Source of the DNA: JAWVZU01 sp033722075 | GTDB taxonomy: Bacteria > Pseudomonadota > Gammaproteobacteria > Xanthomonadales > SZUA-38 | DNA length: 16,239 nucleotides | Reading direction: 5' to 3' | NCBI GenBank assembly: GCA_033722075.1 | Contig: JAWVZU010000056.1 | Span: 1-16,239 of the forward strand | Position numbers and translations under genes: made by a program | Shown here: positions 1 to 7,811 of the stretch, in pieces | How positions within the stretch are numbered: position 1 is the stretch's first letter | Layout: each line of letters opens with the position of its first letter | Notes under the pieces: generated by a model | The model's database searches: none | What the model was told of the DNA's origin: nothing | The model's input: the letters and a program-made list of their open reading frames with translations, nothing else

Positions 1-1
1 G

Positions 2-94
2 CGCCAGGCAGCGGAGGCTCACCGTCATATCGAGACCCGTCATACCCGGGGCAAAGTGGTGATCCGGTTTGCGTCCCGGGAGAATGAGAGCTAG
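2..94 (+). CDS. C-terminal end of an MDR-family oxidoreductase (partial)
   Basis: An open frame enters from the left edge and stops at TAG 92-94, giving about 30 residues. Its end reads AEAHRHIETRHTRGKVVIRF, which fits the last helix and strand of medium-chain dehydrogenases/reductases such as NADPH:quinone oxidoreductases. In that family the C-terminus typically carries an 'A..AH..le...h.GKvvl' pattern. The enzyme would be a cytoplasmic NAD(P)H-dependent reductase, but none of the active-site or nucleotide-binding parts lie in the window, so substrate and exact subfamily cannot be judged. The frame is open from the first complete codon, so the start lies outside. The call rests on one short C-terminal motif. 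Confidence 0.6.
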   Translation, partial: RQAAEAHRHIETRHTRGKVVIRFASRENES

Positions 95-127
95 GGTCGA
101 ACAGGAACCAGCACACTCGGAATTCCC

Positions 128-415
128 ATGGCGTCACTCCCCGAAGAACACCTGAAGGTCCTCAAATCCCTGGGCTACGAGCCCCTGGAAGACGAAACCG
201 ATCGCCTGCGCTACCGAAACGAGGAGGCCGGGGCGGAGATCGAGGTTGTCGAGGTCATGGGCCAGTACCATTTCGACTTCAACGGTTTCGACCTGCTGGG
301 CACGCGAACCATGCTGGATGACCTGATCTTCTCGAAGGACGTCCTGGCCCGGATGACCGAGGAAAGCAAGACCGGCCAGGAACTGGCCGAAGGAACGCCC
401 GGGGCGCCCGAATAG
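128..415 (+). CDS. Small acidic protein of unknown function
   Basis: This 95-residue protein is rich in Glu and Asp, with no signal peptide, membrane segment or cysteines, so it is probably cytoplasmic. The body (about residues 5-78) looks like a compact alpha/beta fold: a helix EEHLKVLKSLGY, charged strands around AEIEVVEVMGQYHFDF, and a C-terminal helix. The last 17 residues are low-complexity (Gly/Pro/Glu). I do not recognise the family. It starts at ATG 128, 33 bases after the preceding stop, with only a weak and distant purine stretch (AGGAA near 103). It lies 53 bases before the ABC transporter genes on the same strand and might be co-transcribed, but nothing links it functionally. Support for coding is the clean length, the sensible amino-acid composition and the fit in the gap. 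Confidence 0.6.
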   Translation: MASLPEEHLKVLKSLGYEPLEDETDRLRYRNEEAGAEIEVVEVMGQYHFDFNGFDLLGTRTMLDDLIFSKDVLARMTEESKTGQELAEGTPGAPE

Positions 416-468
416 GCGAGCGACTCCCGGACTGGCTCCCCGACCCAGGCCCATGCTCTACTGACCGA

Positions 469-1335
469 ATGAAGCCGATCATTTCGGTCAGCGGTCTCAG
501 CTTTACCTACGGTGGCAGCGAAAGGCCGGCTGTGAGGGATCTCGCTTTCGACGTGGCGCGAGGCGAGATTTTCGGTTTTCTGGGACCCAGCGGGGCCGGC
601 AAGTCCACGGTTCAGAAGATCCTCATTCGCCTGCTCACGGGCTTTCAGGGCAGCGTCTCGGTGCGCGGTCGCCCGGTTCAGGACTGGGACGCCCGCTTCT
701 ATGAAGACGTCGGCGTCGCCTTCGAATACCCGACTCATTTCAACAAGCTGAGCGCGCGCGAGAACCTGCGCTATTTCGGCGCTCTTTTCAGCAACCCGAC
801 CCTGCCGCCGGAGGAACTGCTGGCCTCCGTTGGCCTGGCGAGCGATGCGGACAAGCCCGTGGGCGAATTCAGCAAGGGCATGAAAACGCGCCTGAGCGTC
901 GCCCGCGCCCTGCTCAACGACCCGGAGCTGATCTTCCTGGACGAGCCCACGGGCGGCCTGGACCCGGTCAACGCGCGCACCGTCAAGGAACTCATCCGGG
1001 AACAAACCCGGGGACGCCGCAAAACCGTGTTCCTGACGACCCATGACATGAGCGTCGCGGATCAGCTCTGTGACCGGGTCGCCTTCATCATCGACGGCCG
1101 GATCAAGGTCATCGACTCGCCTCGGACGCTCAAGCTGAATCACGGCGAGCGAACCGTCCGAGTCGAATATCGCAGCGACGGGAAACTCGAATTCAGCGAG
1201 TTCCCGCTGGAATCGGTCGGCGAGAACCGCGAATTCGCCGAGCTGCTCCGGACGGCCGACATCGAGACCATCCATACCCAGGAGGCATCCCTGGACGACG
1301 TGTTCGTGAAGGTCACCGGGCGAGAACTCCGGTGA
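469..1335 (+). CDS. ABC transporter ATP-binding protein, DrrA/fluoroquinolone-export type
   Basis: This 288-residue ATPase drives a small ABC-2-type exporter whose membrane subunits follow directly. Visible motifs are Walker A GPSGAGKST (39-47), signature FSKGM (134-138, a variant of LSGGQ), Walker B LIFLDEP with catalytic Glu159, D-loop GGLD and H-loop His192 in TTHD. The Q-loop Gln is replaced by Glu86 (GVAFEYP). The tail SLDDVFVKVTGRELR is typical of DrrA-like exporter ATPases. The GTGA overlap with the next gene shows translational coupling. One ATPase of about 290 residues plus two different permeases of about 230-250 residues matches, from memory, the layout of the mycobacterial Rv2686c-Rv2688c fluoroquinolone exporter. 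The actual substrate here is unknown. The start ATG 469 has no strong ribosome-binding site, but no better in-frame start is seen just upstream. Confidence 0.9.
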   Translation: MKPIISVSGLSFTYGGSERPAVRDLAFDVARGEIFGFLGPSGAGKSTVQKILIRLLTGFQGSVSVRGRPVQDWDARFYEDVGVAFEYPTHFNKLSARENLRYFGALFSNPTLPPEELLASVGLASDADKPVGEFSKGMKTRLSVARALLNDPELIFLDEPTGGLDPVNARTVKELIREQTRGRRKTVFLTTHDMSVADQLCDRVAFIIDGRIKVIDSPRTLKLNHGERTVRVEYRSDGKLEFSEFPLESVGENREFAELLRTADIETIHTQEASLDDVFVKVTGRELR

Positions 1336-2030
1336 GCCGACTGGCGGCCCGGTTCGCCCTGGACTGCCGGGTTCAGTTCCGGAGCGGCTTCTATACCGTG
1401 TCGGTGATCGTTGCCGGTCTGGCGGCCATCCTGCTCAGTTTTCTCGACGAAGAGGCATTGGCCTGGGTATTGCCGCTGGTCCTGTTCGAAAACACGATCA
1501 TCAACACCTTCTTCTTCGTCGCCGGTCTGATCCTGCTGGAAAAGGCTGAAGGCAGCCTCGGCGCCGAAGCGGTGACGCCGCTGACGGACGGGGAGTACCT
1601 CATCTCGAAGGTGGCAACCCTGACGCTGCTCACGGTCGTGGAGGGCGTGGCGCTGACGCTGCTTACCTACGGACTGCCGCAGAGCCTGCCGCTGCTGGCG
1701 TTCGGGCTGACGACGGCCTCCCTGATCTTCACGCTTGCCGGCCTTGCGGTGATGACACGCTATACGAGCGTCAACGAGTTCCTGATGCCGTCAATCCCCT
1801 ACACCATCGGGCTTTGCATCCCGATGCTGGTGTCCTTTGGACTGGTGGAAGGTCGCGCCGTCGTGTTCCATCCTCTGCAACCATCGATGGACGCGCTTAC
1901 CGCTGCGTTCGAAGGCGTCGATGCGCGGCCTCTGGCTTACCTGCTCTTCGCGCCGCTGCCATGGATCGGCGTTGCGGTGTTGCTGGCCCGGCGACTGTTC
2001 AAGCGTCGACAAGCAGCAACGACACGATGA
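1332..2030 (+). CDS. ABC-2-type transporter permease, first subunit
   Basis: This 232-residue membrane protein has about six hydrophobic segments. The first begins near residue 20 (FYTVSVIVAGLAAILLSF) and the last near residue 205, just before a basic tail (RRLFKRRQ). The pattern LEKAEGSLGAEAVTPLTDGEYLISK, between the second and third segments, is typical of ABC-2 permeases, where an acidic/Gly stretch follows the 'E' coupling region. It begins with GTG at 1332, inside the stop of the ATPase gene, and ends in an ATGA overlap with the second permease. It should form a heterodimeric channel with that permease, powered by the ATPase. The arrangement resembles the subunits annotated as fluoroquinolone export permeases, but the substrate cannot be read from sequence. 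Confidence 0.85.
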   Translation: MSRLAARFALDCRVQFRSGFYTVSVIVAGLAAILLSFLDEEALAWVLPLVLFENTIINTFFFVAGLILLEKAEGSLGAEAVTPLTDGEYLISKVATLTLLTVVEGVALTLLTYGLPQSLPLLAFGLTTASLIFTLAGLAVMTRYTSVNEFLMPSIPYTIGLCIPMLVSFGLVEGRAVVFHPLQPSMDALTAAFEGVDARPLAYLLFAPLPWIGVAVLLARRLFKRRQAATTR

Positions 2031-2767
2031 ATCACGACGCAGGCCGTTTTCGAGCGCTGATGACCATCGATACGCGCAGTGTGCGCCGGGATTCCATGCT
2101 GCGGTGGATGGTCGTCGTCCCGGTCATCCTGGCTTTGATCACCCGCTACGCGTTGCCGGCCATTGATGCGAGGCTCACCGAGCGCTTTGATTTCGATCTG
2201 GCGCCCTACTACCCCCTGGTCCTCAGCTTCCTGATTCTCATGGTGCCCCAGTTCTTCGGCCTGGTGATGGGTTTCCTGCTCCTGGACCAGCGCGACGACC
2301 AGACCCTGGAGACGCTCCAGGTCACGCCCCTGTCGCCCGGGCAGCTTGTCGCCTACCGCCTGGCCGTGCCCGTGGCGCTGTCCGTTCCGATGACCGTGAT
2401 CGTTCTGGCCCTGGCCGGTGTCCTGCCCTTTGAGTGGCCCGCAGTCGCCGCCGGGGCCCTCGGCGGCGCCTTGTTTGCCCCCTGCTATGCGCTCGTGCTG
2501 GCCACCTTCGCCAGCAACAAGGTTCAGGGCTTTGCGTTGGCCAAGGCTACGGGCATCCTGGTCATGCCGGCCATCGCCGCCTGGTTCGTACCGCTGCCCT
2601 GGCAGTTCCTCGTGGGGATCGTGCCCACCTACTGGCCCCTGAAGGCCTACTGGATCCTGCAGGCGGGACATCCGCACGGCTGGATCTATGTGCTGATTGC
2701 GGTCGCGTACTTCGGCGGGCTGATGCTCTGGCTCTCCCGCCGCTTCGATCGGCGGATCCGTTCGTAG
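2027..2767 (+). CDS. ABC-2-type transporter permease, second subunit
   Basis: This 246-residue membrane protein is the likely partner of the preceding permease. The chosen start is ATG 2027, which overlaps the upstream stop as ATGA. The open frame extends further upstream, but that part is only an antisense-like shadow inside the previous gene. After a cytoplasmic N-terminus (MNHDAGRFRALMTIDTRSVR) come about six hydrophobic segments. The coupling stretch LLDQRDDQTLETLQVTPLSP sits between the second and third and parallels LLEKAEGSLGAEAVTPLT in the first permease, showing the two subunits are paralogous. The protein ends in a basic tail RRFDRRIRS. With two distinct permeases and one ATPase, the complex is probably A2BC. 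No export substrate is evident. Confidence 0.85.
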   Translation: MNHDAGRFRALMTIDTRSVRRDSMLRWMVVVPVILALITRYALPAIDARLTERFDFDLAPYYPLVLSFLILMVPQFFGLVMGFLLLDQRDDQTLETLQVTPLSPGQLVAYRLAVPVALSVPMTVIVLALAGVLPFEWPAVAAGALGGALFAPCYALVLATFASNKVQGFALAKATGILVMPAIAAWFVPLPWQFLVGIVPTYWPLKAYWILQAGHPHGWIYVLIAVAYFGGLMLWLSRRFDRRIRS

Positions 2768-2878
2768 CGCACATTGCCTTTGATGGAGAAACAGGGTGCT
2801 GGTTGGTTGCCGGAAATGGCAAATCCCGCGGCCCGATGGCAGACTTGAACCCCTGCTGATCCCAGGTTTGCTCACCCC

Positions 2879-5800
2879 ATGCCGAAACTCCTTCACCTCC
2901 TCCCGCTGCTGATCCCGTTTGCCGTCGCCGCCGACGAGCCCCTGCGTACGGTTGAACCCAAGCGCCTGACCTCCTTCGAGGCCCGATCTGCGCCCCCCGA
3001 TATGCTGGTCCTCAAGGCCGGGGCCTTCGACCCGGTGACCGAGCGCCTGTCAACCAAGGGCTTCGAGACCGAGTTCGAGGATTACGGGATCGTCCAGTTC
3101 GAAGAAGGGGTGAAGTTCACCCAGTCGACCCTGGAAGATCTGGGTGTCGACGTGATCGACCTCATCCCCAACCGCGCTTTCGTGGTTCGCTGGGATGCCG
3201 AATCGAGGGCAAGAATATCCAAGCACGCCGGCGTCCGTTACAGCGGCGCTTTTCGTTCCGTCTACAAGGTGTCCGCCGGCCTGCTGACCCGTTCCCCGCA
3301 ACCGGGCCGGATCAGCCTGCAGCTGATGGGTTTTCCGGGCACTGACGAGGAACGGCTGGCGCTGACCGTTTCCAAGCTTCTTCCGTCCGTGCGCGTGGAA
3401 AAGACCGAACGCGTCGCCACCCGCCCGTGGGTCCGGGTCAGCCTGGATCGGTCTGTGCTCGCGGGCGTACTGCGCACGATCGCGGATATCCCTTCGGTCT
3501 ATTTCATCGAACGCCACATTCAACCGCAGATCGAGAACGCCGACTCGGTCGGCGTGGTGCAAAACAACTCGGATTCGGGGGGACTGCCCCCCACCGCGAC
3601 CCCGATCTGGGACCAGGGGATCATCGGAACGGGCCAGATCGTCGCCGTCTTCGATTCGGGCGTCGACCGGAATTCCGACTTCTTCTACCGCCTGGACCAG
3701 GGCAACGGCCTGATCGAGGAATATACGGACGCCAGCGATGTGCTGCCACCCACCCCGGGCCCGGTCTTTCCGAACCGCAAGATCTACGGCTATTTCGTCC
3801 AGCCGGATGCCAGCCCCTACGATGATGCGGGCGGTTGCCAGGGATCGATCGTCCTTTTTCACGGCACCCACGTTGCCGGCTCCGTCGCCGGCGATGCGGG
3901 AACGCCCTCCACCCCGGAAGAAGCCAACTACGATGACGGCGACGGCATGGCGCCCAACGCCCAGCTGCTGGTCATGGACATCGGAAACGACGACTCCGGG
4001 TGCCTCTCGGGCATCAACAGCGCCATGTACGAGCAGGCCTTCAACGCCGGGGCATTCATCCACTCAAGCAGCTTTGGCGGCGGCGTCGTGGACCCGGATA
4101 CGGGCGAAATCGATCCGGACAGCCAGATCTACGCCGGTTTCGACTTCTTCGTCGACACCGAGACCTACCGCTTTGAGGATCTCCTGTTCGTGAAATCGGC
4201 CGGCAACGACGGAAATGCGGGTCTGACGACCCTGTCGCATCCAGGTTATGCCAAGAATGGCGTCGCCGTGGCGGCCAGCGAACACGGCAACAATCCCAGT
4301 CCCGCATCCTTCTCCAGCCGGGGGCCGACCTTCGACGGACGGATCAAGCCCGACATTACGGCGCCCGGAGTCGATATCGTCTCGGCCGCCGGGAACGATC
4401 TGGACGATGTGCCGCCGCCACCCTTCAACCGCGCCGGAACACGGCCGGACAGCGGAACCTCCTTCGCCGCACCGACGCTTTCCGGTTCGGCCGCGCTGGC
4501 TCGCCAGTATTTCACCGACGGCTTCTATCCGAGCGGCGTTCGCAATCCGGACGACGAACTGATTCCCACCGGTGCCCTGCTCAAAGGCGTCCTGCTGAAC
4601 GGCACGCGCCTTTATGCCGACACGCCCAGCGTCAGCACCGGCTGGGGTCGGGTCTGGCTGGACAACAACCTCTACTTCGCCGGCGATGACCGTGACCTCC
4701 GGGTGTGGGACCTGGCCAACCTCAATGGCCTGCAGACCGGTGATCGCATGGAGTTCGACGTGGAGGTCCCTGCCGGCGAGCCTTTCCGTGCGACGCTCAC
4801 CTGGTACGACCCGCCGGGTCCGGTGCTGAGCGCCGGGCGTGTCCTGGTCAATGACCTTGATCTGGAGGTGGTGACGCCTTCCGAGACCTTCCGAGGCAAT
4901 CGCTTTTCCGGCGGACAGTCCGTTGCCGGGGGTAACGCTGATACGATCGACAACACGGAGCAGGTCATCCTGCCCCAACCGGAAGGGGGCCGTTATACCG
5001 TTCGGGTCAAGGCCACTGATGTGCCCGGAAACGGCGACCAGAACACGGATCTCCAGGGCTTTGCGCTGGTCGTATCCAAGGCCCAGTGCTCCTCGGGCGT
5101 GAGTGACGCTCCCGACCTGAACCTGACCCAGAACCCGGATTCGCTGGCCATCGACTTTACAGGGGTTACCGGTGCGGAGACGTACCAGGTCTACCGCGCC
5201 GTGGGCGGTTGCGGGGTGTCCAGTGAACAGTTCGAGTTTGTCGGCCAGTCCGATTCCCTGGCCTTCGAGGACCTCAAGACCCAGGGCGGCTTCGAGTACG
5301 GCTACCGGGTACGAGGCGTAGATGCCTGCGGAGAAGGACCGGCCAGCACGTGCAAGTCGGCGGTATCCACGGCAGCCTGCAAGCTGGTGCCCAAGTTCGA
5401 TCAGACGACCGTGGACGTGACGCTCGTTGGCGACGGCACCTGCAGCGTCGATCTCAGCTGGGACGAGGGCCAGTCGAGTTGCCCGGGCACCGGTCTGACC
5501 TACTCGATCTATCGTTCGACGGATCCCAACTTCAGAATTGGATCCGATACGCTCGTGGCCAGCGGCGTGCAGGGCGACAGCTTCATCGATATCGACGTGG
5601 AGTCGCTCAAGACCTACTACTACACGGTTCGCGCCGAGGACACGACCGACGACGGCGCCGGCCCCAATCAGGGCAACGAATCGACCGGGCAGATCCGCTA
5701 TCAGATCACCACCTTCGGCAACGAGAACGAGCCGGGGACGTTTGTGGACGACCCCGATGACATCACGCTCGTTCGCTTCGGCGAGCCGTGGCAGCTCACC

Positions 5801-7054
5801 ACGCAGGAGGCGTCCACCGGGCGCTTCAGCTATCACAACGCGGCCGACGGTGAGAACTATCCGCCCAACACCTGTGCGCGCATCGTGACCCCGACCCTGG
5901 AACTGCAGGAAGGCTCGCCGGTGCTCAGCTACGACGCCCGCTTCGAACTCGAGGTCGACTGGGATGGCGTAATCGTGGAGATCTCCAACGATGACGGCGA
6001 GACCTGGTTGCCGTTGCCCCCGGATCAGGGCTACCCCGGCACCCTCAACATGACTCAGCCAAACGGCGGGGAACCGGTCAACGCATGCGGTTACCTGGCC
6101 ACCACCGAGGCGTTTACCGGCGACCAGGAGACCTTCCGGAATTACACCTCGGACCTGAGTGACTTCGCCGGTCAGGATGTGATCCTTCGCTGGAGCTTCA
6201 CCTCCGATCCCGGACTCGAATTCGACGGTTTCTACCTGGACAACATTCAGGTGACCAACGCCAGCAATCCCAGCGCCTGCACCGTGGCCGAGGCCAACAC
6301 CGCGGTGAGCGGTCCCTGGTTCAACGTCGATCAGGCCGGCCACGGCTGGCTGATCGAGCGCCTGGCCGGCGTCAGCGAGGGCGATCCTGATCGCATCAAC
6401 GCCTACTGGTACGTCTACCGGGACGGAAACCCCGTCTGGTTGATCGGCGGCGGCGACCTGGTGAACGGCTCGGCCACCCTGGACACGTTCATTACCGAGA
6501 ACGGGGACTTCCCACCCAACTTCGAATCCGCCGACGTGATTCCCTGGGGCTCCCTGACCTTCGACTTCGATTCAGAGGACATGGGCACGGCGAGCTGGGT
6601 CCCGGTGGTGGAGGGCTTCGAGGCAGGCGAACTGCCGATTCAGCGCCTGGCCCCGCTGAGCGACTCGCCCCAGGCCTGCCGTAGCGGCAGCTATTACAAT
6701 GCAGACCAGGCGGGGCATGGCTTCGTAGCCGAAGTGTTCGATCTCGGCGGCGTGGATAACGTGCTCCTTGCCTGGTACGTGTATCTGAACGGCGAGCAGG
6801 TTTGGCTGCTGGGACAGGCACCGATCGCGGATGGCAAGGCGGACGTGCCCATGGGACGCTTCAGCGGGGCCGATTTTCCGCCGGATTTCGATCCGGACGC
6901 GGTCATCAACGACGCTTGGGGCACGGTCTCCATAGAGTTCACCGGTCCCGACAGCGCGACCGTGACCTGGGACTCGGATCAGGAAGCCGACTTTCCCGAT
7001 GGATCACTGGATGTGATCCGCCTGACGGAGATCAAGGGCAAGACCTGCAACTAG
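2879..7054 (+). CDS. Secreted S8 (KP-43-like) subtilase with C-terminal modules
   Basis: This 1391-residue extracellular or surface serine protease has a signal peptide at residues 1-18 (MPKLLHLLPLLIPFAVAA) and a propeptide-like region to about 225. The catalytic domain (about 226-600) has Asp259 in VAVFDSGVD, His328 in FHGTHVAGS, oxyanion Asn443 in SAGNDGN and Ser528 in DSGTSFAAP. The blocks VGVVQNN, GTGQIVAVFDSG and SFSSRGPTFDGRIKPDITAPG match the KP-43 oxidatively stable protease group. Asp and His are 69 residues apart, against 32 in subtilisin, so there is an insertion rich in Pro and acidic residues. A jelly-roll domain follows (about 605-735, LTWYDPPG and VNDLDLEV), then two Fn3-like domains (about 745-945), a MAM/sugar-binding-like domain (about 950-1130) and two modules at 1145-1259 and 1270-1384. 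The start ATG 2879 is the first possible one after an in-frame stop at 2846. Confidence 0.93.
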   Translation: MPKLLHLLPLLIPFAVAADEPLRTVEPKRLTSFEARSAPPDMLVLKAGAFDPVTERLSTKGFETEFEDYGIVQFEEGVKFTQSTLEDLGVDVIDLIPNRAFVVRWDAESRARISKHAGVRYSGAFRSVYKVSAGLLTRSPQPGRISLQLMGFPGTDEERLALTVSKLLPSVRVEKTERVATRPWVRVSLDRSVLAGVLRTIADIPSVYFIERHIQPQIENADSVGVVQNNSDSGGLPPTATPIWDQGIIGTGQIVAVFDSGVDRNSDFFYRLDQGNGLIEEYTDASDVLPPTPGPVFPNRKIYGYFVQPDASPYDDAGGCQGSIVLFHGTHVAGSVAGDAGTPSTPEEANYDDGDGMAPNAQLLVMDIGNDDSGCLSGINSAMYEQAFNAGAFIHSSSFGGGVVDPDTGEIDPDSQIYAGFDFFVDTETYRFEDLLFVKSAGNDGNAGLTTLSHPGYAKNGVAVAASEHGNNPSPASFSSRGPTFDGRIKPDITAPGVDIVSAAGNDLDDVPPPPFNRAGTRPDSGTSFAAPTLSGSAALARQYFTDGFYPSGVRNPDDELIPTGALLKGVLLNGTRLYADTPSVSTGWGRVWLDNNLYFAGDDRDLRVWDLANLNGLQTGDRMEFDVEVPAGEPFRATLTWYDPPGPVLSAGRVLVNDLDLEVVTPSETFRGNRFSGGQSVAGGNADTIDNTEQVILPQPEGGRYTVRVKATDVPGNGDQNTDLQGFALVVSKAQCSSGVSDAPDLNLTQNPDSLAIDFTGVTGAETYQVYRAVGGCGVSSEQFEFVGQSDSLAFEDLKTQGGFEYGYRVRGVDACGEGPASTCKSAVSTAACKLVPKFDQTTVDVTLVGDGTCSVDLSWDEGQSSCPGTGLTYSIYRSTDPNFRIGSDTLVASGVQGDSFIDIDVESLKTYYYTVRAEDTTDDGAGPNQGNESTGQIRYQITTFGNENEPGTFVDDPDDITLVRFGEPWQLTTQEASTGRFSYHNAADGENYPPNTCARIVTPTLELQEGSPVLSYDARFELEVDWDGVIVEISNDDGETWLPLPPDQGYPGTLNMTQPNGGEPVNACGYLATTEAFTGDQETFRNYTSDLSDFAGQDVILRWSFTSDPGLEFDGFYLDNIQVTNASNPSACTVAEANTAVSGPWFNVDQAGHGWLIERLAGVSEGDPDRINAYWYVYRDGNPVWLIGGGDLVNGSATLDTFITENGDFPPNFESADVIPWGSLTFDFDSEDMGTASWVPVVEGFEAGELPIQRLAPLSDSPQACRSGSYYNADQAGHGFVAEVFDLGGVDNVLLAWYVYLNGEQVWLLGQAPIADGKADVPMGRFSGADFPPDFDPDAVINDAWGTVSIEFTGPDSATVTWDSDQEADFPDGSLDVIRLTEIKGKTCN
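6311..7030 (+). repeat. Two tandem ~115-residue C-terminal modules of the protease
   Basis: Two related modules end the subtilase. The first (residues about 1145-1259) begins GPWFNVDQAGHGWLIE and continues AYWYVYRDGNPVWLIG. The second (about 1270-1384) begins GSYYNADQAGHGFVAE and continues AWYVYLNGEQVWLLG. Both then carry a Phe-Pro-Pro (FPPNF or FPPDF) element, a 'WG-sl-f-F' strand and a 'W' strand, and end with an 'IQRL' or 'VIRL' strand. From memory, similar modules occur at the C-termini of many secreted proteins in Xanthomonadales relatives. Their role is unknown; adhesion or surface association is an inference. Confidence 0.8.
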
Positions 7055-7055
7055 C

Positions 7056-7078
7056 CCGTCTCCGCTACGGGGAGAGGG
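7056..7078. terminator. Hairpin between convergent genes, part of a degenerate dispersed repeat
   Basis: Two bases after the protease stop codon lies a hairpin: TCTCC 7059-7063 pairs with GGAGA 7071-7075. A G/G mismatch and then CC 7056-7057 pairing with GG 7077-7078 extend it; the loop is GCTACGG. The following ATTGGGATGAGG resembles the widespread proteobacterial intergenic repeat built on GGGGAGAGGG and TTGGG-TGAGG. No U-tract follows on either strand, so it is at best a weak or Rho-assisted bidirectional terminator between this gene and the convergent gene ending at 7093. Confidence 0.45.
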
Positions 7079-7092
7079 ATTGGGATGAGGTG

Positions 7093-7560
7093 CTACTTCC
7101 GCGCGGTCAGCAACCGGGCATCGACCAGATCCTTGTCACGCGCGGTGGCTTGTTTGTTCTTGATCAGCGCATCCAGGCCGATGAACGGGATACTGTGCTC
7201 GCCGATCTCGATGGTTTCGCGAGAATCCCAGGCATCCTGAAAGCTCACGCCGCTTATCGAAGTCATGAGGTCGATTCTTCGCGGCGGCAGACCGAGCTGA
7301 TAGACCATGTTCTGACGCTCGAGATCCTCCGCCGCCAGTCCATGCGATCCAACCGGGGCGCCAAATAAAACCAATGCCTCCAGGACGCGTTGCGCATTGG
7401 CGCTGCTCGCCCTCACGAACAGATCCAGATCCCCGGTCGCGCGAGGTACGCCGTGTAGTGCCATGGCGTGAGCACCGACCACCAGAAACTCTGCCTGAGT
7501 TTCGTCAAGCGCAATCAGAATATCCAGAAAGTCCTGGTTGAACCCGGACTCGATCGTCAC
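7093..7560 (-). CDS. Minimal nucleotidyltransferase-fold protein (AbiEii/DUF6036-like), possible toxin
   Basis: This 155-residue cytoplasmic protein has the signature of the polymerase-beta nucleotidyltransferase superfamily in its AbiEii-like form: FLVVGAHAMALHGVPRATGDLDLFV at residues 26-49, with metal-binding Asp44 and Asp46, and a third acidic residue Asp97 in RRIDLMT. The tail carries IKNKQATARDKDLVD (133-147), the Lys/Asp-rich motif usual at the end of these proteins. In AbiE-type toxins the fold transfers a nucleotide to RNA, but the substrate here is unknown. It starts with GTG 7560, overlapping the stop of the 81-residue partner gene (GTGA), so the two are translationally coupled. 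That organisation suggests a toxin/antitoxin-like pair, although housekeeping versions cannot be excluded. Confidence 0.8.
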   Translation of the reverse strand: MTIESGFNQDFLDILIALDETQAEFLVVGAHAMALHGVPRATGDLDLFVRASSANAQRVLEALVLFGAPVGSHGLAAEDLERQNMVYQLGLPPRRIDLMTSISGVSFQDAWDSRETIEIGEHSIPFIGLDALIKNKQATARDKDLVDARLLTARK

Positions 7561-7802
7561 TGGCCGGACCGAAAAACCCGCCCAGGCATTGAGCTACGGT
7601 CGTATTCGGGCAGAGAATGTCCGGCAAGCTGCCAGGCTTGCAAAGCCAGTTCCCACATCATCGACAGGCGTTCTGCGGGTGTTGTCAGGTCGCTGAGGTT
7701 CTCGTTCGGGTCTTCACCCAACTCGAAACCTCGAACCGGCCAGTTGCAACGCCTTGCAGCGCGATCCTGCCTTTTCTGTGCCGTATCTGCCATGGCGCCC
7801 AT
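7557..7802 (-). CDS. Small conserved-looking partner of the nucleotidyltransferase
   Basis: This 81-residue protein is soluble and mixed-charge, without signal peptide or membrane segment. After a basic N-terminus (QKRQDRAARR) comes NWPVRGFELGEDP, a Thr-Thr-Pro-Ala-Glu-Arg-Leu helix start, then MMWELALQAWQLAG and a Pro-rich end LPEYDRSSMPGR. From memory, short proteins with this ERL-MMW-AW-LAG-LP-Y layout are commonly encoded next to AbiEii/DUF6036-type nucleotidyltransferases, as here. Its function is unknown; acting as antitoxin or regulator of the downstream protein is inference. The start could be ATG 7802 or the second Met at 7793; neither has a clear ribosome-binding site. It begins 9 bases after the M48 protease stop, so it may be read from the same transcript. 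Confidence 0.7.
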   Translation of the reverse strand: MGAMADTAQKRQDRAARRCNWPVRGFELGEDPNENLSDLTTPAERLSMMWELALQAWQLAGHSLPEYDRSSMPGRVFRSGQ

Positions 7803-7811
7803 TTTACCATT

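Noticed and set aside
211..1275. Minus-strand frame opposite the ABC ATPase
   Set aside because: It is antisense to a gene with full Walker A, signature and Walker B motifs and has no domain of its own.
1814..2026. Extended N-terminus for the second permease
   Set aside because: The extra 71 codons overlap the first permease and read as Arg/Ser/Ala-rich shadow sequence; ATG 2027 with its ATGA overlap is a better start.
2807..2822. Small hairpin TTGCC/GGCAA between the exporter and protease genes
   Set aside because: Only five base pairs, no U-tract and no further support for a terminator.
4064..6343. Long open frame antisense to the subtilase (759 codons)
   Set aside because: It is a shadow of a GC-rich coding strand: no recognisable domain, repetitive Gly/Arg/Val composition, and it lies entirely inside a well-supported protease gene.
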